In this document: piece after piece, positions 56,046 through 62,370 of the stretch
How positions within the stretch are numbered: position 1 is the first letter of the stretch
How the letters are laid out: each line of letters begins with the position of its first letter
IMG/VR virus record: IMGVR_UViG_3300046457_000066
Location: 1-62,370 of that record
Source of the DNA: a virus
Reading direction: 5' to 3' (one strand)
Length of the DNA stretch: 62,370 nucleotides
The notes under the pieces: generated by a model
Told to the model about the DNA's origin: nothing
What the model saw: the letters and a program-made list of their open reading frames with translations, nothing else
The model's database searches: none
Translations under genes and position numbers: made by a program

Positions 56046-56498
56046 TTAGAAGTTGCCGTTACTCAGCATCTCGCCCTTGACGTTATAGACCGTGACAAGA
56101 CCGTTGTCCGACTCCTTCCAGTCAGCGAAGGCCGAGGCGAGGAGCTTTCCCGTCGGCGCATCATCACTGACAAAGTCACCCTTGAAGTCGGTGTAAATCG
56201 ACGCAGTGTCCAGGATGTCATTGAACTTGTCGGCACCCTGAACCTTGGTGACATGCTTCACCGCAGCCTTTTCGGCCGGAGTCCCGTTCTTGTTGACGAA
56301 CTCCTTGAACTGCTCGGTCTGCGACTTCTCGACAGGCGTCTCCTTGACGGCCTCCTTCTTCGAAGGCTTGACCTCCGCACTCTGCTCGACGGAAGGCTTC
56401 GACGCATCCGAAGTCGTGTCTTCGCCGCCACCAGATATACCGGCAACCACGATGACAGCCACGACGCCGCCGAAGATCCATGCAGCCTTGCGAGCCAT
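56046..56498 (-). CDS. Membrane-anchored extracellular protein
   Basis: A 150-residue protein. RKAAWIFGGVVAVIVVAGIS is a signal anchor, then a Ser/Lys/Glu-rich linker (30-65) and a folded C-terminal domain (EKAAVKHVTKVQG... FADWKESDNGLVTVYNVKG). Probably displayed outside the host cell; the C-terminal pattern recalls actinobacterial small secreted domains. GGGAGAG precedes the ATG, downstream of a repeated stem-loop. Confidence 0.7.
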   Translation of the reverse strand: MARKAAWIFGGVVAVIVVAGISGGGEDTTSDASKPSVEQSAEVKPSKKEAVKETPVEKSQTEQFKEFVNKNGTPAEKAAVKHVTKVQGADKFNDILDTASIYTDFKGDFVSDDAPTGKLLASAFADWKESDNGLVTVYNVKGEMLSNGNF

Positions 56499-56541
56499 TA
56501 CATACTCTCCCGAGTTGTTCTTGGTCCCACACTCATTAATG

Positions 56542-56594
56542 CAGGATGAAGAGGGACCGGTCCCTAAGAACCGGTCCTTCAACACCACGCATCA
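56542..56594 (-). repeat. Repeated stem-loop element, copy 1
   Basis: On the minus strand TGATGCGTGGTGTTGAAGGA then CCGG, loop, CCGGTCCCTCTTCATCCTG. Outer parts are identical to 58985-59035, the loop differs. Lies upstream of the 56498 gene. May be a terminator or a 5' leader element. Confidence 0.7.
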
Positions 56595-56595
56595 C

Positions 56596-56895
56596 CTAGA
56601 TATCGCTGGCCGCTCGCTCTTTCTCGTCGGCCTCCCAGGCCCGGTCATACCGTTCCTTGTCTCGCCGAACTCGCTTCTCAGGGGCGATTTCCTCTTCCGC
56701 ATACTCGTAGTTCTTGGCGACGATGATTGCAGCTCGCTCATAGATGCGAGCCTCAGCCCTTATCTTTCGCGCCATGGCGGGCTTGAGGTTCTTCTCTGCA
56801 TTCTTGGCCCGCGACCAGCCCTCGCTAAGGATCGCCGCATAATCCTTATTGACCTCGTCCTCAAGTTCCGAGAACAGGTGCTGACGTTCGTTCAT
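56596..56895 (-). CDS. Hypothetical charged helical protein
   Basis: A 99-residue helical protein (NERQHLFSELEDEVNKDYAA; ARKIRAEARIYERAAIIVA). TGATG overlap upstream. Unknown. Confidence 0.65.
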   Translation of the reverse strand: MNERQHLFSELEDEVNKDYAAILSEGWSRAKNAEKNLKPAMARKIRAEARIYERAAIIVAKNYEYAEEEIAPEKRVRRDKERYDRAWEADEKERAASDI

Positions 56896-57113
56896 CACGC
56901 ATCCCAACCGGCGATAACCTCACCCAGCTTGGCGTGAAGCTCCCGAACGTCCGACTCATCGAGTTCGACTCCCGAAGACCGCTGCTGCCCGAGAGTGTTC
57001 CAGGACAGTGGGCTATTCGGGTAGACCGTTCCGTCGGGCTCATGGAACACCACATCCACAGCCTTCACCGAGGGGTGGGACGCATAGCTGATTCGCTTGT
57101 ATCGACTCATCAT
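56895..57113 (-). CDS. Hypothetical protein
   Basis: A 72-residue protein: RYKRISYASHPSVKAVDVVF then VELDESDVRELHAKLGEVI. Two overlapping ATGs; either is possible. Unknown. Confidence 0.65.
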   Translation of the reverse strand: MMSRYKRISYASHPSVKAVDVVFHEPDGTVYPNSPLSWNTLGQQRSSGVELDESDVRELHAKLGEVIAGWDA

Positions 57114-57415
57114 TCTTCCGTTTCGCTGATACCGAGGTGACGCATGATCTTGTCGATGTTCTGAGTCAGGAGATCGACCTTACCTTCTACGAACTCAACC
57201 GATTCCGCGACGGTAGCCATTCTTTGGATGTACTCCGCGTGTCGCGCATCGCTCTTCTCCTCCTGGCGGGCCGTCCAAGAGGCCAGGCCCCGTGTCTCAG
57301 CGAATATGTGCCCGATCTCGGTACGCAGCTCGGCCAGGGTCCGGCCGCTACGGAAAGCGTCGGCCTCCAGGGCCTCAAGGCGCTCTTCGGGGGTCTGTTC
57401 TGACATGCTGAGCAT
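57110..57415 (-). CDS. Coiled-coil protein
   Basis: A 101-residue protein, coiled coil throughout (EERLEALEADAFRSGRTLAE; VEFVEGKVDLLTQNIDKIM). GAGGGG lies 6 bases before the ATG. Confidence 0.65.
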   Translation of the reverse strand: MLSMSEQTPEERLEALEADAFRSGRTLAELRTEIGHIFAETRGLASWTARQEEKSDARHAEYIQRMATVAESVEFVEGKVDLLTQNIDKIMRHLGISETEE

Positions 57416-57424
57416 GATATCCCC

Positions 57425-57595
57425 TCAGCCCTCGTAGGTGCGGCCCGAATCGATGTCCTCGGCGTATACGTCGTTGCGCCCCTCGGCCGTCAGTCGGTCG
57501 ACCAGCTCCCGCGCGGCCTCCTCGGTCATGTCGACGCCGATAGGCTCCGACGCGTCCCCGAACACGGCCCACAGAACGGCCCAGGTCTTCGGCAT
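57425..57595 (-). CDS. Small hypothetical protein
   Basis: A 56-residue protein, KTWAVLWAVFGDASEPIGVD then EEAARELVDRLTAEGRNDVY. AAAGGGAATGCGCA precedes the ATG. The 57596-57688 stretch upstream has no other gene. Confidence 0.6.
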   Translation of the reverse strand: MPKTWAVLWAVFGDASEPIGVDMTEEAARELVDRLTAEGRNDVYAEDIDSGRTYEG

Positions 57596-57688
57596 TGCGC
57601 ATTCCCTTTCGAATTCCATCACTACAGCAGTGATGCCGGGAAGGCGTACGTTCCGGGGAACGCACACCAACCGTGGTCACTGACGCAT

Positions 57689-57898
57689 TCACACAGCCTC
57701 GAAGGTGTAGTACTCGTTACCGACCCAAAGACTCGCCACCGGTCCTTGATTCAACTCATCGAGAAGCCATTCAACTACTTGCCCGGCCGCCTCGATCGAG
57801 CCTCCGTTCTGCACCCAGGCCCCGTACACGAAGAACCTGATGAACTGCCGGTCGATTTCCCACGGGGTCTGGTCCCCCTGAAAGACTCGGAACCACAT
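57689..57898 (-). CDS. Hypothetical protein
   Basis: A 69-residue aromatic-rich protein (IRFFVYGAWVQNGGSIEAAG; VVEWLLDELNQGP). Overlaps the gene upstream. Confidence 0.65.
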   Translation of the reverse strand: MWFRVFQGDQTPWEIDRQFIRFFVYGAWVQNGGSIEAAGQVVEWLLDELNQGPVASLWVGNEYYTFEAV

Positions 57899-58161
57899 TA
57901 CGCATACTCCAGTTCGTCAGCTCGGAATTCGTACTGTTCATCCTTGACCGTGGCCCACGCCTTGACGCATTCCTCACGTGTCGTGAACTCTTCGGCCGTG
58001 ACGTGTCCCTGAAAGTCGACACTCAGAATCGAGCGCTCTTGAGGGAAGTACGCATACCATCCCCCGAACGACTTGACGTCGCCTACCTCTTCGGCCTGCC
58101 ACCACTCACGAGTCAACCGGTAAAGGTAGCTGGCCCACTCAGAGCCGTAGGTGTTACTCAT
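57898..58161 (-). CDS. Hypothetical protein
   Basis: An 87-residue protein, WASYLYRLTREWWQAEEVGD then FTTREECVKAWATVKDEQYE. Unknown. Confidence 0.65.
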   Translation of the reverse strand: MSNTYGSEWASYLYRLTREWWQAEEVGDVKSFGGWYAYFPQERSILSVDFQGHVTAEEFTTREECVKAWATVKDEQYEFRADELEYA

Positions 58162-58355
58162 CGAGAAATCCTCTCCTGCGCTTCCTTGAAGGAGGAGAAC
58201 TCTTCAGGGAGTGCATTGGTCTCGTAGGTCAAGGCGCATGAACTGCACACGACAGTAAACCGGTAAGGCTTCAAGGGGACCGGAAGGAAGGCCAGAGTCG
58301 CAACCTCACCAGTGCTCCAGCAGTACATTCCCTCACGAACAACGATCCCAGTCAT
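58158..58355 (-). CDS. Hypothetical protein with CxxC
   Basis: A 65-residue protein with FTVVCSSCALTYETNALPEE, a possible half zinc finger. ATGA overlap downstream. Confidence 0.65.
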   Translation of the reverse strand: MTGIVVREGMYCWSTGEVATLAFLPVPLKPYRFTVVCSSCALTYETNALPEEFSSFKEAQERISR

Positions 58356-58690
58356 TACGCATTTCCCTTCGGGTTACGGATCAGGGTATTGGATATCGAA
58401 GTGTCACGGTTCCTGATGAATCCGAGTCGACCGTAGAAACGCACCAGACCGGCCTTACTCGACCCCCAAGAGGTATCCGGGGTGAGGGCGATACGGTGCC
58501 CTTTCTCGTCGGCCACCGCACAGATACGACGCATGACCTCAGTGCCCGTACCCTGTCTCTTGTTCTCTACCTGAATGCTCATCACCTTGACGACATGGGT
58601 GATCTCACTCCAATAGATGTGCAGTCGCACTCCGGGAAACTCCCGTTCGAGAGCATCGGACAGATTCGCATAGAACTCGTCGTCAGACAC
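58355..58690 (-). CDS. GNAT-family acetyltransferase
   Basis: A 111-residue protein. The acetyl-CoA loop is visible as IQVENKRQGTGTEVMRRIC (Q/RxxGxG/A), with a following strand HRIALTPD and GLVRFYGRLGFIRN, the typical C-terminal GNAT helix-strand. Substrate unknown; phage GNATs can modify host proteins or act against toxins. GTG start overlapping the upstream TAG. Confidence 0.82.
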   Translation of the reverse strand: MSDDEFYANLSDALEREFPGVRLHIYWSEITHVVKVMSIQVENKRQGTGTEVMRRICAVADEKGHRIALTPDTSWGSSKAGLVRFYGRLGFIRNRDTSISNTLIRNPKGNA

Positions 58691-58956
58691 TACGCATTGC
58701 CCTTCTCGAATCCTCGGAATGCTCCGCCGAATACCTGCCCGACCGGTTCGAACCAACCGGCCCCGTTCATCCGGTAAGCCAGCACCTCACCCGTCGACAG
58801 TTCCCGGGCATGGAACATCACGGCCCACTGGTTCTCCAGGTGAAGCGCATGTATTGCCCTGGTCAGTCCTCGCCGGTCGATCTCCTCGTGAATACCGAGG
58901 CTCTCTTCCCACTCCTGCTTTCCCTGGCTCATCTTCGCCGTGATCCTGAAGCGCAT
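58690..58956 (-). CDS. Hypothetical protein
   Basis: An 88-residue protein (RITAKMSQGKQEWEESLGIH; AVMFHARELSTGEVLAYRM). Directly downstream of repeated stem-loop copy 2. Confidence 0.65.
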   Translation of the reverse strand: MRFRITAKMSQGKQEWEESLGIHEEIDRRGLTRAIHALHLENQWAVMFHARELSTGEVLAYRMNGAGWFEPVGQVFGGAFRGFEKGNA

Positions 58957-58984
58957 TACCTATCTGCCCTTTCGTTGGCTGATA

Positions 58985-59035
58985 CAGGATGAAGAGGGAC
59001 CGACCCGAGAGCCGGTCCTTCAACACCACGCATCA
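58985..59035 (-). repeat. Repeated stem-loop element, copy 2
   Basis: Same outer sequences as 56542-56594 (18 and 24 identical bases) around a different loop. Between the secreted-protein gene at 59033 and the gene at 58956. Confidence 0.7.
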
Positions 59036-59305
59036 GGCACCGTTACGGCAGCCCTGCTTGACGTAGCTGATCTGCGCCTTGACTGTGCGCTTACGGCCGT
59101 CATCCCAAGTGTCCGAAACCATGTCCCGGTACATCAGACGCCCGGCCTTAGTGGCACGCATGTCGATGCACGGCGCATAGTGGTGAGTCCCGATAATCAC
59201 CTGAACTCGGTAAGAGGGACCGGAGTTGGCCGAGGCCGAGGAGACACCTCCGACCGTGGTGAGAAGTGCCGTGAGCGAAGCGAGAGTTGCGAGCGTCTTA
59301 CGCAT
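59033..59305 (-). CDS. Small secreted protein
   Basis: A 90-residue protein with a signal peptide (RKTLATLASLTALLTTVGGV, cleavage after SASA) and a mature domain with two Cys (CIDMRA, QGCRNG) that could form a disulfide. Exported early protein of unknown role. Confidence 0.7.
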   Translation of the reverse strand: MRKTLATLASLTALLTTVGGVSSASANSGPSYRVQVIIGTHHYAPCIDMRATKAGRLMYRDMVSDTWDDGRKRTVKAQISYVKQGCRNGA

Positions 59306-59328
59306 GTTCAGTTCCTTTACGTCGGAAG

Positions 59329-59865
59329 TCAGTTCGAGAAGATGTGGTAGATGCCGTCGCCCTCGTACTCAATGCAGAACACGCCCCCGTTGATGTCACC
59401 CTGCGCCTTGTCACGCATGACTGCGTCGTAGTGACCCTGGGCCCACTCGGGAAGTTCGGACTGGTCGTACTGCCCGGACTGTTCGTAGTGCGCCATCAAC
59501 GCATCGACTTCGCCCCCGAACAGTTCGGTCTCATACTTGCCGAGGTATCGCTCTTCGATTCGCTCCCTAGCAGAGTCCGGGTCATTCCCTTCCTCACTCA
59601 TGGCGTATGCCGTGACGAAGTACCCGTGCTCTTCGATCAGCTCAGCAGTAGCGACGACAGTCTCAGTCGACGCATATTCCCCCAGGTTGACCATTCCGTC
59701 GTAGTCGTGGATTGCCCACTTTTCGGCACCCTGGATCGGAGATTTTTCGAGCATCAGCTCGATTGCGTGCTCGATCGACTCCTCATCCTGCGACGCATCT
59801 ATCCACTCGCCGTGCAGAGTTCCGGCGTTGTAGGAAGCGAGGCAGGCCACGTAAATCTGAATCAT
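59329..59865 (-). CDS. ardA: ArdA antirestriction protein
   Basis: A 178-residue acidic protein. IYVACLASYNAGTLHGEWID is the ArdA N-terminal signature; the central and C-terminal acidic segments (EEHGYFVTAYAM; FGGEVDALMAHYEQSG) fit the elongated DNA mimic fold. ArdA blocks type I restriction enzymes and must be made first on entry, consistent with its place in the early right arm behind an operator dyad. Confidence 0.9.
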   Translation of the reverse strand: MIQIYVACLASYNAGTLHGEWIDASQDEESIEHAIELMLEKSPIQGAEKWAIHDYDGMVNLGEYASTETVVATAELIEEHGYFVTAYAMSEEGNDPDSARERIEERYLGKYETELFGGEVDALMAHYEQSGQYDQSELPEWAQGHYDAVMRDKAQGDINGGVFCIEYEGDGIYHIFSN

Positions 59866-59912
59866 GGTGAACCTTCCATCTGCACATCGACTATTCGATA
59901 TGACGTGACGGA

Positions 59913-59933
59913 AGACATTCAGAGCGAATGTCT
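59913..59933 (-). promoter_or_regulatory. Operator-like inverted repeat upstream of ardA
   Basis: AGACATTC-5-GAATGTCT. Variant of the 13-bp site in dyad form, 48 bases before the ardA start; no clear -10 at 18 bp. Confidence 0.55.
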
Positions 59934-59964
59934 ACCATCATCACGCATCAAGCAGTCCAGGGAC

Positions 59965-60774
59965 TTAGTCCCGACCGTACGGGTACTTATCCTGGTAGCA
60001 CGGCTCGCAGAGCCCGCCGCATTTGCACTCACACTTGCACTCGATCGCTTCCAGTTCGTCACTGGTCATGAACCCGACCGAGTAGGTGGTGTCGATTGCG
60101 ACCGATGCGCATTCGCCCTCGCAGACCGAGTAAGAGTCGGCGCACTCACGGCACACCGCACCGTCAAGCTCAGTCTTAAGGATCTCGTGGCACTCAGCGC
60201 ATTCACGACGACCCAGGCTTTCGAGTGCAGCCTCAACGTCCCAGGACTCACAGTCCGGGCAGTCACCGTGACCCGCATCGTGAAGTGCTTCCATCACCTC
60301 AGAGGCAAGATCCTCAGGGATGTTGTAGCAGTTCTCCAGAACCTTGAGAGCGTTCTCGTGCTCCAGTTCTGAGAGACGCATGTCATCGAGAACCGGGTAA
60401 TCCGAGAGTGCGCGCTCAAAGCTCGCAACCTTGTTGCGGATGCCAATGTTGCCGTAGTCGTAGGCAATCTTACCTTCGTACTCTACGCATCCCTCGTAGA
60501 ACTCGATGCCCTTACGCTTGGTCTTTTCGAGTTCCTGGGTGATGACTTCCCAGTTTGTCTTCTCCAGGGCGAACGTGCAGAAGTGGCCGTAGGACACATC
60601 CGACGCATCCTGCCATGCGACCGGTCCCGAGTTGTCCATGACGAACGCGAAGCCGGTCCAGTCGTGTTCCTGGGCAAGCTCGATCGCGCCCTGCTCAGAG
60701 TAGTAGCCACCCCCATACCGCTGGTTGAAGTAGTTGAGTGCAGAGTCCTGGATCTTGACAGTCCTGGTGTGCAT
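59965..60774 (-). CDS. Cysteine-rich protein, unknown
   Basis: A 269-residue protein. N-terminal two thirds alpha/beta (YFNQRYGGGYYSEQGAIELA; VSYGHFCTFALEKTNWEVIT). The C-terminal third has repeated Cys pairs (CPDC, CAEC, CREC, CEGEC, CKCECKCGGLCEPC) that would bind several zinc ions. AAGGG lies before the ATG. Its size and position beside ardA suggest host take-over or anti-defence; no family recognised. Confidence 0.65.
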   Translation of the reverse strand: MHTRTVKIQDSALNYFNQRYGGGYYSEQGAIELAQEHDWTGFAFVMDNSGPVAWQDASDVSYGHFCTFALEKTNWEVITQELEKTKRKGIEFYEGCVEYEGKIAYDYGNIGIRNKVASFERALSDYPVLDDMRLSELEHENALKVLENCYNIPEDLASEVMEALHDAGHGDCPDCESWDVEAALESLGRRECAECHEILKTELDGAVCRECADSYSVCEGECASVAIDTTYSVGFMTSDELEAIECKCECKCGGLCEPCYQDKYPYGRD

Positions 60775-60823
60775 AACGCATCCCTTCGAGAGCAAATAGG
60801 CATCCTGAAATGATGTGGAGGCA

Positions 60824-60842
60824 AACATTCGTTTCGAATGCT
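60824..60842 (-). promoter_or_regulatory. Operator-like inverted repeat
   Basis: CATTCG-TTT-CGAATG (60826-60840) with imperfect flanks, 50 bases upstream of the 60774 gene. A weaker relative of the 13-bp site. Confidence 0.45.
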
Positions 60843-60857
60843 TACCCCCAAGACACA

Positions 60858-61004
60858 TCAGACTGCGAGAATGGCCGTGACTTCGGACTCCGGGTACCAG
60901 CCGATAGCGTCGTCCTCCCACAGAATTGCGATCTCAACCGAGTTCTTGATGGTGCGGCGGCCGACCGTGAGACCGGACATGGTGGCGTTCTGGACCTTAC
61001 GCAT
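60858..61004 (-). CDS. Small hypothetical protein
   Basis: A 48-residue protein, RKVQNATMSGLTVGRRTIKN then VEIAILWEDDAIGWYPE. Overlaps the gene upstream. Confidence 0.6.
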   Translation of the reverse strand: MRKVQNATMSGLTVGRRTIKNSVEIAILWEDDAIGWYPESEVTAILAV

Positions 61005-61212
61005 TGGTGTTCTCCTCGATCTTGGTGTAACGAACCTTGGTATAGACGGACTCGTTCTGGTGGACGACTGCGAGGTGCTCTTCACAGAGGTCGGAGACCT
61101 CGCCATTCCAGATGCCACCCCAGACCTCAACGTGAGTGGTGGCGGGAACCGCCTGCCATCCGTGAAGGTGAACGTCGCAGTTGTAGCCGGTCGGGCTGTT
61201 GCTGTTACGCAT
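60997..61212 (-). CDS. Hypothetical protein with Cys/His pattern
   Basis: A 71-residue protein, YNCDVHLHGWQAVPATTHVE then NGEVSDLCEEHLAVVHQ. A metal site from Cys and His is possible. Confidence 0.6.
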   Translation of the reverse strand: MRNSNSPTGYNCDVHLHGWQAVPATTHVEVWGGIWNGEVSDLCEEHLAVVHQNESVYTKVRYTKIEENTNA

Positions 61213-61430
61213 CAGTGGTGTCCTCCGTGAACGGCGTCGCAAGTGCCTTCGGTGTACGCATTGGGGCAGGAGATCAGACCGGCCGCGTAGCGGAACTGGT
61301 TACGCAGCTTGTCATTCGATCGGGCCGCACGTCGGGCCATGACCCGAGCGTGATAGGCATCGTAGGACTCTTGGTTGTCGGTCTTGCGAGGGGCGATCTC
61401 GTCGCGTCCCTTGACGATGGTCACAGCCAT
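61212..61430 (-). CDS. Hypothetical protein
   Basis: A 72-residue protein: basic helical middle (YDAYHARVMARRAARSNDKL) and a C-terminal Cys/His end (CPNAYTEGTCDAVHGGHH). GGAG lies 7 bases before the ATG. Confidence 0.65.
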   Translation of the reverse strand: MAVTIVKGRDEIAPRKTDNQESYDAYHARVMARRAARSNDKLRNQFRYAAGLISCPNAYTEGTCDAVHGGHH

Positions 61431-61444
61431 GTCGCTACTCCAGT

Positions 61445-61861
61445 TCAGGAAAGCTGTTCGGATACCGGGCGGCCAACAGAGTAGGGATACATTGCGCATC
61501 CAGTGTCTTCGGTCTCGGTAATGCAGTAGCCAGAGAGGCGGACGTGAGCCCGGCCCTTGGTTACCTGCCTCACACTCTCTACCTCGTAACGCAGCTCGTA
61601 AGACTTGCCCTCGATTACCTGAGTTACGGTCCGGATCTCACCGACGAAGTAGATAAGCTCTTCGTCTTCCTCGTTGTCGGCCACCAATACCGGCCCACTC
61701 GGAACGAAGAACTCAAGCCCGGTAGAGTATTCACGCATTCCATCGCTGAACGTCGTCACGGTCACCGTTTCCCAGTGGCCGAGACTCCCGTCATTGAACT
61801 TGGAAGGGACGAAGATACGCATCCCAGACACAAGCTCACGGGCGCTCAGTTCACGCAGCAT
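61445..61861 (-). CDS. Hypothetical beta-rich protein, first early gene
   Basis: A 138-residue, mostly beta protein (ELVSGMRIFVPSKFNDGSLG; ELIYFVGEIRTVTQVIEGKS). It is the first gene of the right-arm operon, about 430 bp from the predicted promoter. Confidence 0.65.
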   Translation of the reverse strand: MLRELSARELVSGMRIFVPSKFNDGSLGHWETVTVTTFSDGMREYSTGLEFFVPSGPVLVADNEEDEELIYFVGEIRTVTQVIEGKSYELRYEVESVRQVTKGRAHVRLSGYCITETEDTGCAMYPYSVGRPVSEQLS

Positions 61862-61917
61862 GTTGAATCCTTACGCTAGTTGGGGTCAGCAGGTACGTCC
61901 TAGACGCATCCCGCAAT

Positions 61918-61938
61918 CCCCCCGCTAGTGCGGGGTTT
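61918..61938. terminator. Hairpin upstream of first early gene
   Basis: CCCCGC-TAGT-GCGGGG followed by TTT on the plus strand. On the minus strand it lies in the early leader and could act as an attenuator. Confidence 0.5.
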
Positions 61939-62275
61939 CTCTCGGTTGCTTATTGGTGCGCCTGACTTTTCAGCGGGAGACATCTTCCCAATGCCATCTT
62001 CGCCGGTCGTTACGGGCCGCATAGAGCGGGAGTCCGTTTCCGAGCTTCGAAGCCTGGGGAAGGCTGCCACTTAGATTATGTCTTTGAGACTCCCGAGAGA
62101 GGGAGTCCTGTCCTCCCGTGAGGGAGGCATGATCGCGGCGCACACTATTTAGCTATCAAGGATCGAGCGCTTCCTTTGTACTCACCCCTTTCGGGGGCTT
62201 TCCTCCGGGCATTCAGGCATTCGGCGCTTCCGAATGTTTACTGCGTTCCCTCCGTTCTTCCGACTTCGTTTCCGA
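61939..62275 (-). other. Structured early leader, no gene
   Basis: No ORF with a believable start longer than ~20 codons. Minus-strand RNA would carry hairpins at 62185-62197 (CCCC/GGGG), 62112-62127 (CCTCCC/GGGAGG) and 62088-62107 (GACTCCC/GGGAGTC). A variant site GTAAACATTCGGA lies at 62229-62241. Confidence 0.55.
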
Positions 62276-62306
62276 CTCTATCACCTTCGGGCCTTCGAAT
62301 GTCAAC
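62276..62306 (-). promoter_or_regulatory. Early right-arm promoter/operator
   Basis: GTTGACATTCGAA (62294-62306) with TTGACA, then GATAGA or ATAGAG at 17-18 bp spacing (62276-62282). It is the only consensus site that could feed the 54.5-61.9 kb early operon. Confidence 0.65.
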
Positions 62307-62370
62307 CCTTGGTTTCTAGCGTTTGGGCCGTTCTTTCTGGCCCGGTTGAACCGTATCACGCTCGGTTTAC

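Larger units (their letters stand above)
54932..62022 (-). repeat. Dispersed strand-biased hexamer (ATGCGT) array
   Basis: On the minus (coding) strand the pentamer ATGCG, mostly as ATGCGT, occurs about 55 times in 7.1 kb, roughly one per 130 bp, while the opposite orientation occurs only a few times. It falls at gene junctions and inside genes in all three frames (GCG Ala, ATG-CGT Met-Arg, TGC-GTN Cys-Val). Counted by eye. Confidence 0.7.

Overview
The window looks like a complete or near-complete genome of a temperate tailed siphovirus that infects an actinobacterium, most likely Streptomyces. The evidence is a full head-and-tail gene set with a 1,357-residue tape measure, a large serine integrase, leaderless promoters of streptomycete type, an Lsr2-like protein, a DUF2637 (SpdB-type) membrane protein and a streptogrisin-like secreted protease. 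An HNH nuclease next to the terminase genes fits cos-type packaging. This is inferred from sequence alone; no database was searched.

Layout. 1-430: gene-poor left end with a run of stem-loops. 433-2780: HNH nuclease, sigma-like protein, small genes and a tRNA cluster (Phe, Lys, Ile, Asn and an odd Tyr-like one). 2863-25126 (+): nuclease, terminase, portal, MuF, scaffold, coat, connectors, tail tube, tape measure, two beta-helix fibres and baseplate genes. 25208-28014 (+): endolysin, holin candidate, secreted S1 protease. 28079-33138 (-): a DUF3987 ATPase operon and a membrane-anchored surface protein. 33356-36709: integrase, a candidate attP and small leaderless genes. 36769-54479 (-): Lsr2-like protein, nucleotide metabolism (dCMP deaminase, NrdH-type redoxin, ThyX, class II RNR) and replication/recombination (PolA, primase, RecA-fold helicase, exonucleases), ending with a probable immunity repressor. 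54484-61861 (-): about twenty small early genes including ArdA, GNAT, DUF2637-HTH and secreted proteins. 61862-62370: structured early leader and promoter.

Regulation. A 13-bp directional site, GTTGACATTCGRA, recurs at least thirteen times. In eight or nine copies its TTGACA is the -35 box of a promoter with an 18-bp spacer; in four copies no -10 is visible. This is the logic of the operator/stoperator immunity system of mycobacteriophage L5, and the 183-residue HTH protein at 53319-53870 resembles the L5 gp71 repressor as I remember it. Several of these promoters place the start site either exactly at an ATG (leaderless) or at the base of a 5'-terminal hairpin.

Other unusual structure: a strand-biased hexamer (ATGCGT on the transcribed strand) recurs about every 130 bp through the right arm in all reading frames; a 20-bp six-frame stop cassette recurs at operon ends; a TerS-like gene carries an internal duplication; the primase gene is split by an apparent +1 frameshift; and two genes seem to start at ATC.
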